Origin: an uncultured Pelagibacteraceae bacterium
Lineage (GTDB): Bacteria; Pseudomonadota; Alphaproteobacteria; Pelagibacterales; Pelagibacteraceae
Assembly (NCBI GenBank): GCA_902617825.1
Contig: CACMYE010000001.1
Coordinates: 55,056-119,055 of the forward strand
Reading direction: 5' to 3'
DNA: 64,000 nucleotides
Within the stretch, counting starts at the first letter, position 1; the number at the start of each line of letters is the position of its first letter. A model generated the notes under the pieces. It had not been told where the DNA came from, did no database searches, and worked only from the letters and a program-made list of their open reading frames with translations. Made by a program: the position numbers and the translations under genes. Of the stretch, positions 8,153-16,959 are shown piece after piece.

Positions 8153-9711
8153 TACAAAACTCTTGGTGCAATAAACACCAATAATTCATCTAGATTATCA
8201 GAATTAGACTTACCTTTAAAGATATTACCTATCACAGGCATATTTCCTAAACCTGGTAATTGATTTTTACTATTTGATTGTACATTTTTCTTAATTCCAC
8301 CAATTACTACTATATCTCCATCGGCTACCAATAATTTTGTAACAATTTCCATTTTATTAATTGGTGGCTCATCTGATGCAGCAGCTCTATTTGGAGTGTC
8401 GTTGTTTACTTTAATAGTCAATAAAACATTCCCGTCACCAATAATGCTAGGAGTGACCTCTAACTTTAAAGCTGCCTCTTTAAATGATGTTGATGTAGTT
8501 CCATCCGATGTTGTTTGATATGGAATTTCCTCACCTTGAGTTACTGTAGCTAACTGATTATCTAATGTAAAAACTTTCGGATTTGAGATAGTTTTGGCCA
8601 TACCCATACTTTCTAGAGCTGTTATTTCAACTTTTAATACTCCAGTAGTGGTTTTTTTTAATAATCCAATACCACTTGTTGCACCAGTTGCAGGAAAATT
8701 TGATATACTATCTGTAGCTGATCCTAAACCAACTGTATCGGATAAAACAGTTCCATCTGCACTTCCACTACTAGTCCCAGCTACACCACCAATAATTCTG
8801 TTATTTTTAGAGTAATATCCCCCAAGTCTTGATCCCAATGCTCTTTCAAAATCAGAATTTGCCTCAACTATAAATGCTTCAATTAAAACTTGCTTAGTTC
8901 TAATATCAATTTCTTTAATAACTTTATCAACTACATCTAAATCTTTTTCTTTTCCTCTCACAATTATTGATCTTGTCGTTAACTCTTCTGTAATTTGAAT
9001 TGGGGTGAAAGAACTATCGCCTGATTGTGAAGTAAATAATTCTTCAAGAGTGGATTTTGCTTGGGCTGGTGAAATATAATATAATCTAAATATTTCTGAG
9101 AATATCGGCTCAACACTATCTTCTAGTTCAACTTTTTTCTTAACTGCTTGTGCTCTTTCTGATTTATAAGTTTCTTGAGAGGTTAAAGTTTCTGGAGAAT
9201 GAACTCGAATTAAATTACTCGCAACATCTACATCCGATGCATAATTTTTCATATCTAATAAAGCTTGGAAAGCTTTATCCCAAGGTACATCAACTAACTC
9301 AGCTGAAATTACACCAGCAACTTCGTCACCAACTAATACATTAATTTCTCCAATTTTACCCATCAACTGCATTGTCTCTTTGAAATCTAAATTCTTAAAT
9401 TTCAAAGTAACTCTTTGTTTAAGAAGAGGAAAATTATCTGAGATAATTAAATAATTTCTTTGAGCTTCTGACGATATTTTTTTTCTTTTACCTAATTTTC
9501 TAGTATCCCCCTCAACTGGTTTAGGACCCATATCTAAAGTTTTTGCAATTTCAGACTTTCCAGACTTAGTAATATCATTACTCTTTATTAATGGAGTATT
9601 GTGTTTGAAAGGTTTATTATATTTTTTTGCAAACTGTGAATTAGCACAACCACTCAGAATAAAACCTAAGATTACAATTACTGATAAATTAAATAAATTC
9701 TTAATATTCAT
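8152..9711 (-). CDS. pilQ: outer-membrane secretin PilQ/MshL-like lipoprotein
   Basis: A 519-residue secretin. It begins with a lipobox (ILSGC, C22), unlike classical PilQ, and lacks AMIN domains; an STN-type domain (about 100-165, VPWDKAFQALLDM) is followed by an N1/KH domain and the secretin barrel. The C-terminal signature VVIGGI...LPGLGNMPVIGNIFKG and the ending ELLVFIAPRVL are typical. It resembles MshL/PulD-like secretins more than Neisseria-type PilQ. It overlaps pilP by 11 bases and pilB by 1. It forms the pilus exit pore; being lipidated it may need no separate pilotin. Confidence 0.92.
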   Translation of the reverse strand: MNIKNLFNLSVIVILGFILSGCANSQFAKKYNKPFKHNTPLIKSNDITKSGKSEIAKTLDMGPKPVEGDTRKLGKRKKISSEAQRNYLIISDNFPLLKQRVTLKFKNLDFKETMQLMGKIGEINVLVGDEVAGVISAELVDVPWDKAFQALLDMKNYASDVDVASNLIRVHSPETLTSQETYKSERAQAVKKKVELEDSVEPIFSEIFRLYYISPAQAKSTLEELFTSQSGDSSFTPIQITEELTTRSIIVRGKEKDLDVVDKVIKEIDIRTKQVLIEAFIVEANSDFERALGSRLGGYYSKNNRIIGGVAGTSSGSADGTVLSDTVGLGSATDSISNFPATGATSGIGLLKKTTTGVLKVEITALESMGMAKTISNPKVFTLDNQLATVTQGEEIPYQTTSDGTTSTSFKEAALKLEVTPSIIGDGNVLLTIKVNNDTPNRAAASDEPPINKMEIVTKLLVADGDIVVIGGIKKNVQSNSKNQLPGLGNMPVIGNIFKGKSNSDNLDELLVFIAPRVL

Positions 9712-10144
9712 CAGCCTCTCTTATTTGATTATTAAAATCGATAATTAAAAATTTACCATCTTCTTTTTTAAAGATAGCCTCTGTCAGTCTTAAATCTATA
9801 AATTTATTTTTACCTAAATATTGTCCCAATGTTAGAGTGATTGCCTCACCCGCTGAACTTACTACTGAAATATAACTATGGTCTTTGCCTGAAATCAATC
9901 CAGCAAGTTTAAAATTATATAAACTCATTTCATCTTCTTCTTCACCATCAGGGATGCTTGCCAAAGAATTCGTACCTTCATTTCCAGCAAAAGGATCGTT
10001 CAATGGAACTTCATCTTCATCAGCTAGTCCTTGTGTAATTTCTTTTACTTGTTCTATGAGTTCTTCTTTTTTCACGTGATTATCTGCCAATGATATGTTG
10101 GCAATCATCATCATTATAACCAATAAAATTCTAAAAAAATTCAT
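9701..10144 (-). CDS. pilP: PilP-like periplasmic secretin-linking protein
   Basis: A 147-residue exported protein with a signal peptide ending near SLA-DN (about residue 20), an acidic linker with NDPFAG (about 49-54), and a compact beta domain at about 80-147 containing YNFKLAGLISG and TLGQYLGKN. Order and content match PilP, which links the PilO/PilN inner-membrane ring to the secretin. No lipobox cysteine is visible, so it may be soluble rather than lipid-anchored. It overlaps both neighbours (14 nt with pilO, 11 nt with pilQ). Confidence 0.82.
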   Translation of the reverse strand: MNFFRILLVIMMMIANISLADNHVKKEELIEQVKEITQGLADEDEVPLNDPFAGNEGTNSLASIPDGEEEDEMSLYNFKLAGLISGKDHSYISVVSSAGEAITLTLGQYLGKNKFIDLRLTEAIFKKEDGKFLIIDFNNQIREADEY

Positions 10145-10793
10145 TTGGTAATCCTACAATTGTTAATTCTCCAGATGCAATTATCGCCCCAGTTGAATCA
10201 TTTTGTACTACACTTATAGTCTCTTTGTCAAAATTAAGCATTTTCTTTTGCTTAGATACTGCTCTTTTAAACTTAATGTAGCCCAGAAACTTTCCTTTTA
10301 TCTCATAATCTACAGGTATTTTGTAATAAGAGACCATGTCAGCAGTAATGTTTTCTGCAGATTGATTAGCAATACCATCTTTCATAACAGGAATTGGTTT
10401 TTTCTTTTCAATTTTCGAAATGATCAATCCATTTACACCTGCGTGTTTACTAAGGCTTTGATACAGATCTTCAACTTCTGCCTTGGAGTGAAATAAAGTA
10501 GAACTATCCTCAAATTCAGGTTTTAATTTTTTTATTCGAGCCTTAAATTGAATTATTTCGTTTGAGAATTGAGAAATTTCATTTTTTTTTAACAACATAT
10601 CATCGTACTTTACTTTTCGTTCTTTAACCATTGGATTTAAAATTGCGTAATAAATTATTAAAAATATAATTATTGCAACAAAGCCCATACCAAACTTGAT
10701 AAGTGTTTTCTTATCAGCAGCACCACTAAATTTAGCTTTTAAATCTGACATTGTTATATTTTTAAGATCCATTAAACACTCTCCAATATACAA
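10131..10793 (-). CDS. pilO: PilO-like inner-membrane alignment protein
   Basis: A 220-residue bitopic protein: a short cytosolic N-terminus, one transmembrane helix at about 32-51 (FGMGFVAIIIFLIIYYAILN), a coiled-coil (60-105) and a ferredoxin-like periplasmic domain (about 105-215). That layout and its place between pilM-pilN and pilP identify it as PilO, which dimerises with PilN and binds PilP. Its start overlaps the upstream pilM-pilN fusion by 22 bases. Sequence similarity in this family is weak, so context carries much of the call. Confidence 0.82.
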   Translation of the reverse strand: MYIGECLMDLKNITMSDLKAKFSGAADKKTLIKFGMGFVAIIIFLIIYYAILNPMVKERKVKYDDMLLKKNEISQFSNEIIQFKARIKKLKPEFEDSSTLFHSKAEVEDLYQSLSKHAGVNGLIISKIEKKKPIPVMKDGIANQSAENITADMVSYYKIPVDYEIKGKFLGYIKFKRAVSKQKKMLNFDKETISVVQNDSTGAIIASGELTIVGLPNEFF

Positions 10794-12481
10794 GCTATTT
10801 TAAAGCCTTTCATTTTTTGTGACCCCTGTTGCTGACCTTCAGGCAAGGTCATACTTGCCAAAGATGCTTGGGAAATTAGTTTTTTATTATTTAAATTACT
10901 GATTAACTTTAGAATATCTTGATCGCTAAATGCCGAGCCTTCTATTACTATTTGATCAACCCCATTATATTCAATCGATTTAAACTTAACTCTTTTTGGT
11001 ACAGCAGATGCAATTTGAGCAAGTACCCTAAAACTTACCGTTTTGTTGGATTTAATTGATTGACTTAATTTTAATGATTTATTCATCACACCAATTTCTT
11101 TAGCGTATTTATTTTTTTCTAAAGTTTTAAGTTCGTGTAATTGAACAACTTCTTCGTAACCAACAATTTTTTTATTTAATTCTGAAATTTGCCAGAAAGA
11201 AAATCCAAACAAGGTTATATAAATTAACGCTACAATACCTACAACTCCTTTAAAAGCAAAACTAGAAACAGCTTTAGCTTTTTTTTGAGCCATCATATTA
11301 TCTCTGTTAGGAAGTAGGTTAATATTTTTAACTGCAGTTACAAACTTATAATAACCAAATACATCTAATTTTCTAAAAGCTAATCCCATCACAGTAGAAA
11401 AATAAGATCTATTTTGCATTTTTATTTCATTTTCTATTTGTGCAGGAATTTTTATTCCATTAAAAGGATCAAAAAGTTGATAGCCGGTGTTAGTCATATT
11501 TTTTCTAAAACTGGCTAAGTAATCTTCAACATTTTGTAAATTAGAAGTAACTTTTAAATTTCTAATTCTTTTTTCATATTTTGTCTCAAAATCCTGAATG
11601 GCTTGTTTAACCTGTGTCATATATCTTCTTACTAAGGCATCCATTTCTTCTTGGTTATTACTTTCCGCCAATGTTTTTCTGTCTTGTCCTCTTATAAATA
11701 TATCTGTGATGATGGGATTATTTTCATATAAAATCATGACATAGTTTTCATCTAATCCAAATTCTAGAACTGCTGTTAAATTGCTTTCTTCTATTGAGCC
11801 TGCAATTTGATTTACTTGGTCTACAGCAGATTTTAATGCAAAACATTTAACATCAATTATGACTGCATTTAGTCCACCTTTTTTAATAATATCGGTGTAA
11901 TTATTTATGTCTGAAAGTTTCGAAGCAACAAATAAAATATCCATTGTATTTCCAGTTTTGTCTTTATTTATCACTTGATGAAAAATAGAATAATCATTTA
12001 AATTATCAGTCAATTGAACCAAGTTTTCCCATAAAGAGTCTGTATCAATTGCTTTTTTTAACTCGTCATCTGTCATTAATGGGGCAGTCACAACTCTTAT
12101 AATTGCACTAGTAACAGGAATTGCAATTGCAGCATTGGTTGTGTTGATTTTTAATTTTTGAAGAGCAATTTTTAACTCATCGGCTACTTTATCTGGATTT
12201 TCTAATACTGTACCCCCTTCAGGTATTCCCTCAAACTTATGAACGTGAAACTTATCTAACACCCATTGATTAGATTTATTATTAGAAACTTGTGATAAAC
12301 GTATTTCTGTTGGTGTTAACTCTACTCCAATAATTTCTTCTCCTTTAGCAGTAGATTTTCCTAATCTGTTTTTTAGAAATTTACTAAAGAAGCTGTCTTT
12401 TTTATTTTCTGCCTTTGGTTTAGGAACTGGAGCATCAGTTTGTTTTTTCTTTTTGAATAAATTTGCAAAAGGATTTTTCAT
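10772..12481 (-). CDS. PilM-PilN fusion protein
   Basis: A 569-residue protein that joins two pilus genes usually kept separate. Residues about 40-380 form a PilM-type actin-like cytosolic domain (IIGVELTPTEIRLSQV at the phosphate-1 strand, later AVLEFGLDENYVMILY). Then comes NLLPNR (about 393), the conserved cytosolic N-terminal motif of PilN to which PilM normally binds, a transmembrane helix (about 412-435), a coiled-coil and a periplasmic ferredoxin-like domain to the end. The fusion covalently fixes the PilM-PilN contact. The first 35 residues are lysine/proline-rich and probably disordered. It is the first gene of the minus-strand run and is divergent from pilT. Confidence 0.85.
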   Translation of the reverse strand: MKNPFANLFKKKKQTDAPVPKPKAENKKDSFFSKFLKNRLGKSTAKGEEIIGVELTPTEIRLSQVSNNKSNQWVLDKFHVHKFEGIPEGGTVLENPDKVADELKIALQKLKINTTNAAIAIPVTSAIIRVVTAPLMTDDELKKAIDTDSLWENLVQLTDNLNDYSIFHQVINKDKTGNTMDILFVASKLSDINNYTDIIKKGGLNAVIIDVKCFALKSAVDQVNQIAGSIEESNLTAVLEFGLDENYVMILYENNPIITDIFIRGQDRKTLAESNNQEEMDALVRRYMTQVKQAIQDFETKYEKRIRNLKVTSNLQNVEDYLASFRKNMTNTGYQLFDPFNGIKIPAQIENEIKMQNRSYFSTVMGLAFRKLDVFGYYKFVTAVKNINLLPNRDNMMAQKKAKAVSSFAFKGVVGIVALIYITLFGFSFWQISELNKKIVGYEEVVQLHELKTLEKNKYAKEIGVMNKSLKLSQSIKSNKTVSFRVLAQIASAVPKRVKFKSIEYNGVDQIVIEGSAFSDQDILKLISNLNNKKLISQASLASMTLPEGQQQGSQKMKGFKIACILESV

Positions 12482-12585
12482 AATTCAATATCTTTGAGGT
12501 TATACTCAACTTTTACTAGAATAAAAATAATTTTTAACCATAATGGGTGTTTATGAAAAAAAAGTCACAAAAATAAGCGAATTTG

Positions 12586-12591
12586 TATTAT
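12586..12591 (+). promoter_or_regulatory. candidate -10 element for a leaderless pilT mRNA
   Basis: TATTAT lies only 9 bases before the pilT ATG, and no Shine-Dalgarno sequence is visible upstream. If used, transcription would begin at or next to the start codon. No convincing -35 hexamer is present. Weak evidence. Confidence 0.25.
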
Positions 12592-12600
12592 TAGTTAAAC

Positions 12601-13617
12601 ATGTTTGAAAAATTAGAAGATCTAGCAAAAAATAATAAAAAAATATCAGACTTTCATATTAGAGCAGGATCCCCTTTGGCTTATCGGGCTACTGGCGAAA
12701 TTATAAAAGTTAATGAGGTCATGGTTACCCCTCAAGATTTAAAAGATCTTCTTTCAATGAATTGTAATGAAGAGGAATTAGAAAAATTCGAAAGAACTCA
12801 CGAACTTGATACAGCTGTAAATTTAAGTGGACTTAGATTTAGAGCAAATTTTTATAAAACAATCAATGGCCCGGCGTGTGTATGTAGAAGAGTTGAAAGT
12901 AAAATTCCTGACATGGATCAATTTAATTTGCCACAAGCACTTTATGATATTGTCGATTTTCATAAAGGTTTAGTTTTAGTAACTGGTCCAACAGGTTCAG
13001 GAAAATCAACAACGCTTGCTGCAATTGTAAATGAAATTAATAAAACAAGAACTTCAAATATAATTACTGTTGAGGACCCAGTTGAGTTTATTCATACTGA
13101 TAATCAAAGTATTGTTTCTCATCGAGAAGTTGGAAAGCAAACGCAATCTTTTGCTGCTGCATTGAAAGCAGCATTGAGGGAAGATCCAGATGTGATTTTA
13201 GTTGGAGAAATGCGAGACTTAGAAACAATTAGTTTAGCACTAACAGCTGCAGAAACAGGACATTTAGTTTTTGGAACACTACACACTAGTGGTGCACCAA
13301 GTACAATTAATAGAATTATTGATGTGTTCCCACCTGAACAACAAGAACAAATTCGTGCACAAATTTCAACTTCATTAAAAATGGTAGTAACGCAAAGATT
13401 ATTAAAAACAAAAGATGGTCAAGGGCGTGTTGGTGCATTTGAAATAATGAAATGTACTCCACCAATTCAAAACCTAATCCGTGAAGCAAAAATTCACCAA
13501 ATCCCTAGCATCATGCAAACTGCAGTTAGAGATGGTATGATCACAATGGATAAATCTTTAGAAGAATTGGTTAAGTCAGGAAAAATAGATCCAGGTGCAG
13601 CAAAAGCAGGACATTAA
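12601..13617 (+). CDS. pilT: type IV pilus retraction ATPase PilT
   Basis: A 338-residue retraction ATPase. The N-terminal PAS-like domain is followed by Walker A GPTGSGKSTTLAAI (from about 129), Walker B ILVGEMRDLE (about 199-208), the His-box GTLHTSGAPSTINR, and the C-terminal AIRNLIREGK-like segment, here IQNLIREAKIHQIPSIM (about 290-306), typical of PilT. It lacks the tetracysteine of PilB. It is transcribed away from the assembly operon and leads directly into the minor pilins. Its presence implies dynamic, retractable pili. Confidence 0.94.
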   Translation: MFEKLEDLAKNNKKISDFHIRAGSPLAYRATGEIIKVNEVMVTPQDLKDLLSMNCNEEELEKFERTHELDTAVNLSGLRFRANFYKTINGPACVCRRVESKIPDMDQFNLPQALYDIVDFHKGLVLVTGPTGSGKSTTLAAIVNEINKTRTSNIITVEDPVEFIHTDNQSIVSHREVGKQTQSFAAALKAALREDPDVILVGEMRDLETISLALTAAETGHLVFGTLHTSGAPSTINRIIDVFPPEQQEQIRAQISTSLKMVVTQRLLKTKDGQGRVGAFEIMKCTPPIQNLIREAKIHQIPSIMQTAVRDGMITMDKSLEELVKSGKIDPGAAKAGH

Positions 13618-14212
13618 AGGTTTTACGATATTAGAACTACTAGTTGTAATTACTATAGTGGCTATTGTATCTGCTGTTGGTTACCCAAACTTTATGGAAT
13701 GGAGTGAAGATAGAAAAGTAAGAAAAGCCTCAGAGCAAATTGCGTCAATGCTTACAAATATAAACACTCAACTTCAAAGAGGTAATTTTCAGTACGTTCA
13801 GTTTCAAATACTTCCTGCAGGTAATTCAACCACAATTAAAACTAAAGGTATTTATCAAGATACTTACTCAACAAAAATTAATTCAGGAGGTATTCAATGT
13901 AGTAAAGATAATAGTTACTGGGATGAAACTGTTCAAGAAATTGTAATTGATACTCAAATACATAAAGATAAAGAGGGTGCGGTATGTTTTTCAAAAGATG
14001 GTACTAAATTCTTACAAACAGGATCACTACAAAATCAATTTATAATTAAAATAAATGGTCAGGATCAAAAGGATTATCTAGTAGTTTGTGGCAAAAGTAA
14101 CTCATGCGATGTGAGCGGTGCTTTAGAAAAACCTAGTTACTTGGTTCTGTGGTCAAGATTTGGTACAATTACCAAATATAAGAGAGGAAAAAGTGATTGG
14201 ACAATTAGGTAA
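13595..14212 (+). CDS. fimT: minor pilin, FimT/GspH-like
   Basis: A 205-residue prepilin-like protein with leader MQQKQDIKG, then FTILELLVVITIVAIVSAVG with glutamate at +5. The GTG start at 13595 lies inside the 3' end of pilT (23-base overlap), which suggests translational coupling. The globular domain has the long beta-rich layout of GspH/FimT (QFILPAG-like strands and a C-terminal GTITKYK). It begins the fimT-pilV-pilW-pilX-pilY1 minor pilin set that forms the tip/priming complex. Confidence 0.85.
   Translation: MQQKQDIKGFTILELLVVITIVAIVSAVGYPNFMEWSEDRKVRKASEQIASMLTNINTQLQRGNFQYVQFQILPAGNSTTIKTKGIYQDTYSTKINSGGIQCSKDNSYWDETVQEIVIDTQIHKDKEGAVCFSKDGTKFLQTGSLQNQFIIKINGQDQKDYLVVCGKSNSCDVSGALEKPSYLVLWSRFGTITKYKRGKSDWTIR
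14181..14187 (+). promoter_or_regulatory. ribosome binding site that sets the pilV start
   Basis: AGAGAGG stands 5 bases before a GTG at 14193. It favours that codon over the in-frame TTG at 14160, which has no such site and would create a 53-base overlap with fimT. Confidence 0.6.
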
Positions 14213-14798
14213 AAGAATTCAAGAAAAAGGAATAACATTAATAGAAGCACTAGTTTCTACGGCAATCATTGGAATTGGTTTTGTTGCCATATTTCAAATG
14301 GTTAACTATTCTGTTCAATCTATTGATACTTCAGGTGAGAGAACAAAATCTAATTATTTAGTAGGTATGGTAGCAGAAGACTTGATTTCAGAAAAAAACT
14401 CAACTTCTCCAACAAAAGATGTAAAATTTAGAGATTTTTTAGTATCGAAAAAAGTATCAGGCACAAAATCCTCTTGGAGAATGGGTAGCTGCTCAACAGG
14501 AACTTCACAAACGGGTGCATTTACAAATGCTGCTGAGAATAAGTTTAAAAAGTGGGATGATAGATTTTCTAAAAGAAGAATTAAATGTAAAGGATCACAA
14601 GATATAAAATTTTTAAAAGTATTTGATATTTGTAACAACAGTGCCGTAGGAAATAATTGTACTTATAATAATACTCAAAATTATAAAGGACCAGGTCAAC
14701 AAGGTACTGGAATATATGAAAAATGGTACTTAGGAAAAATGGAAGTGAATATGAATGATGGTGGCAAAAAAAAATTTCTTTATTTTCAAATTCATTAA
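14193..14798 (+). CDS. pilV: minor pilin, PilV-like
   Basis: A minor pilin of 201 residues from the GTG at 14193. The leader MIGQLGKRIQEKG precedes ITLIEALVSTAIIGIGFVAI, a class III cleavage site with an Ile instead of Phe at +1 and glutamate at +5. The globular part has several cysteines (SCSTG, KCKGS, DICNN, NCTY). The longer frame from TTG 14160 is less likely. It overlaps fimT by 20 bases and ends directly at the pilW start. PilV-type proteins join the pilus priming complex. Confidence 0.82.
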   Translation: MIGQLGKRIQEKGITLIEALVSTAIIGIGFVAIFQMVNYSVQSIDTSGERTKSNYLVGMVAEDLISEKNSTSPTKDVKFRDFLVSKKVSGTKSSWRMGSCSTGTSQTGAFTNAAENKFKKWDDRFSKRRIKCKGSQDIKFLKVFDICNNSAVGNNCTYNNTQNYKGPGQQGTGIYEKWYLGKMEVNMNDGGKKKFLYFQIH

Positions 14799-15638
14799 AT
14801 GAAAAAAAAATTTAGTTCAATTGCTGGAGTAACATTAATTGAAATTTTAATTGGCATTATAATTTCAGTTGTGATGATGGCAGCTATGTTTACCTCCTAT
14901 ACAGTTGTTAACAATTCTTATTCACAAGTTGCTGATCGTGCAAAAATTTCAACTGCTGGAAGAGATGTTATAGGAATGTTGTTAAGAGATATTCGACTTG
15001 CAGGATTTAAATATTATAATGATAATATTCCAACTTCAAACGAACATGCTCCTATCATCATTACTAAATCAAGTAACTTTGCACAAGCATGTGATAAAAT
15101 TGAAATTGTTTATGGAACTATAGCAGGAAAACCAAAAGGTGATCCTCTCAAATATGAATATGAAAGATATAAAATTACTTATGAATGCAAAAGATCAAAA
15201 ATTCCTGACAAGTCCGCGCCTCCTCTACCTGGAAACAAATACCCTCCAATAGATGCATTTGCAATTTACAAATCAAAAGTAAAGTGGAATATAACCGATA
15301 AAAAATGGGATGATGGTGGTACCGACAATAATCCCAAAACATATGGACCATCATTGGTTACAGACTATATTAGTGATTTAGTGTTTAATGCGATTGATGA
15401 CAAGGGATTATTAATCAAGCCACCCCCTACCCCAACTAATGCAACAAAAGATAAATTATATAAAATAAAAACTATTGATATTGCATTGACAGTCAGATCG
15501 ACCAAAGATTTTTTTAGAACTTCTAAACCAAGAAAAATCTTTGCAATGTCAGATTCTTCTAGAAATATAAACAAAACTGATAAATTTTTAAGAGATACAA
15601 TTGTTGTAACTGCGCACGCAAGGAATGTTGGATTATGA
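14799..15638 (+). CDS. pilW: minor pilin, PilW-like
   Basis: A 279-residue minor pilin. The leader MKKKFSSIAG precedes VTLIEILIGIIISVVMMAAM; the helix continues into a long N-terminal coil with RDVIGMLLRDIRLAGF, the hallmark of PilW/GspJ-type proteins. The ATG follows the pilV stop without a gap, and the end overlaps pilX by 4 bases. It probably works with PilV, PilX and PilY1 at the pilus tip. Position +1 is Val rather than Phe, seen in some minor pilins. Confidence 0.85.
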   Translation: MKKKFSSIAGVTLIEILIGIIISVVMMAAMFTSYTVVNNSYSQVADRAKISTAGRDVIGMLLRDIRLAGFKYYNDNIPTSNEHAPIIITKSSNFAQACDKIEIVYGTIAGKPKGDPLKYEYERYKITYECKRSKIPDKSAPPLPGNKYPPIDAFAIYKSKVKWNITDKKWDDGGTDNNPKTYGPSLVTDYISDLVFNAIDDKGLLIKPPPTPTNATKDKLYKIKTIDIALTVRSTKDFFRTSKPRKIFAMSDSSRNINKTDKFLRDTIVVTAHARNVGL

Positions 15639-16360
15639 TTAAAAAAAATGAAGAAGGATTTGCTTTAGTACTTTCATTAGTCTTAATGTTAGCAATGTCA
15701 CTGATGGGTGGAGCACTTATTGTAATGTCTGCGAGTGATCATCAAAGCAATAATAAGAGTGACGAATATCAACAAACTTTTTATGTAGCAGAAACCGCTT
15801 TATTAGAGGGTGAAAAATATATACTTAATCAATTTCTAGGTCCTTGGGACCCAGGTAATCATAGGAGACAATTAAATAAAAGAAATTTACCAGGAAATCA
15901 GAATAATGTCTTCAATGGTCAAATGACTAAGATTAATTATAAAAATTCTGATAAATATTATTTTGATACTTCAACTTATTGTTTTAACAGTTTTCCAGAT
16001 AAACCAGATAAGCTTAAAGTAGTTACTAGTGAAAGTTGGAATTTTGGTGACGTTATTCGAGATAGTTTTAATAATAATGCCTCGCAAAATGAGAAGCATG
16101 AGGCTGAAAGACTCAAAGGTTATTATTACGAATATTTTGTCACAAATATAGGGGATGCACCATTTAAAGGAACAGGATCAAGTGTTAAAAAACAAGCTGG
16201 AAATAGTGGTCAAAATGGTATGGCTTATAGGGTCTTTGGATGTGGAATAAAAGCTGAAGAACATGCTTATAACAAGGATAATCGAAAGCATTCAATCAAT
16301 TCTGGATCGAAAAAAAGAATAATAGTAGCATTAGAAAGTGTAGTTGTCTTACCCAAATAA
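15635..16360 (+). CDS. pilX: minor pilin assembly protein, PilX-like
   Basis: A 241-residue protein with a short leader MIKKNEEG, then FALVLSLVLMLAMSLMGGAL and a helical QQTFYVAETALLEGEKYIL segment (about 48-67), the standard PilX N-terminal region (A-x-x-AE-x-AL-x-x-GE). Position +5 is not the canonical glutamate, as is usual for PilX/GspK-type proteins. It is coupled to pilW by ATGA. The C-terminal domain is of normal size. Confidence 0.85.
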   Translation: MIKKNEEGFALVLSLVLMLAMSLMGGALIVMSASDHQSNNKSDEYQQTFYVAETALLEGEKYILNQFLGPWDPGNHRRQLNKRNLPGNQNNVFNGQMTKINYKNSDKYYFDTSTYCFNSFPDKPDKLKVVTSESWNFGDVIRDSFNNNASQNEKHEAERLKGYYYEYFVTNIGDAPFKGTGSSVKKQAGNSGQNGMAYRVFGCGIKAEEHAYNKDNRKHSINSGSKKRIIVALESVVVLPK

Positions 16361-16419
16361 AAATGACAAATTTTTTTTTCAGTATTAATGATATAATAAT
16401 TTATAATTATAATAATCTT

Positions 16420-16959
16420 ATGAAATTATTAATAAAATCTTTTCTGGTTATAATTTTTTCATTTAATACTGCATATTCAGCTTGTGATATAATAGCTGAA
16501 TTTGGAGAAAAAAAAGAAGTTTTTGAGAAAAGAGAAATTGCTACAAGACCATTTCCAATGGAATATGCTGAATTAGATGTTTATCCTATTTTAGCAAATG
16601 ATGTTTGCCCTAACCAAAAATTAAGCGATGTAGGCATTGAATATAGATTTTTAAATGACGAATTGGTTGCAGTTAATTTTGTCGCTTTAAATGATGATCG
16701 AAATTTAGTAACTGAAAAATTGACATTAATGAATTATGTAAAAAAAAATTATAATGAGTTTGATACTGGAAACAATCCAAACTCTTATGAAGGTGTAGAG
16801 GTATTTGAAAAAAAAAATTTATTTATTGTATATCAAAGATTAACTGGTGATGATGGAATAAAAAACGAACAGATATACATCTCAACTCCTAAGCTAGATG
16901 AAAAATTATCAAAATTCTATGCTAATAAAGAAATGGAGCAGTTGGATAATTCTCAATGA
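16420..16959 (+). CDS. exported protein between pilX and pilY1, unknown
   Basis: A protein of 179 residues from the ATG at 16420. I chose this start because it opens a clean signal peptide (MKLLIKSFLVIIFSF, cleavage near AYS-ACD); an in-frame ATG at 16363 would add 19 odd hydrophobic residues. The mature part is about 155 residues with two cysteines, probably globular and mixed alpha/beta. The 3' end overlaps pilY1 by 4 bases. In other bacteria this slot often holds PilE-type minor pilins, but no prepilin motif is present. A periplasmic accessory for PilY1 is a reasonable guess. Confidence 0.65.
   Translation: MKLLIKSFLVIIFSFNTAYSACDIIAEFGEKKEVFEKREIATRPFPMEYAELDVYPILANDVCPNQKLSDVGIEYRFLNDELVAVNFVALNDDRNLVTEKLTLMNYVKKNYNEFDTGNNPNSYEGVEVFEKKNLFIVYQRLTGDDGIKNEQIYISTPKLDEKLSKFYANKEMEQLDNSQ

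Noticed and set aside
14160..14192. Upstream start (TTG) for the PilV-like gene
   Set aside because: It would overlap fimT by 53 bases and has no ribosome binding site, while GTG 14193 has AGAGAGG at ideal spacing.
16363..16419. N-terminal extension of the exported protein before pilY1
   Set aside because: The added 19 residues are a low-complexity, AT-driven extension; the ATG at 16420 gives a clean signal peptide.
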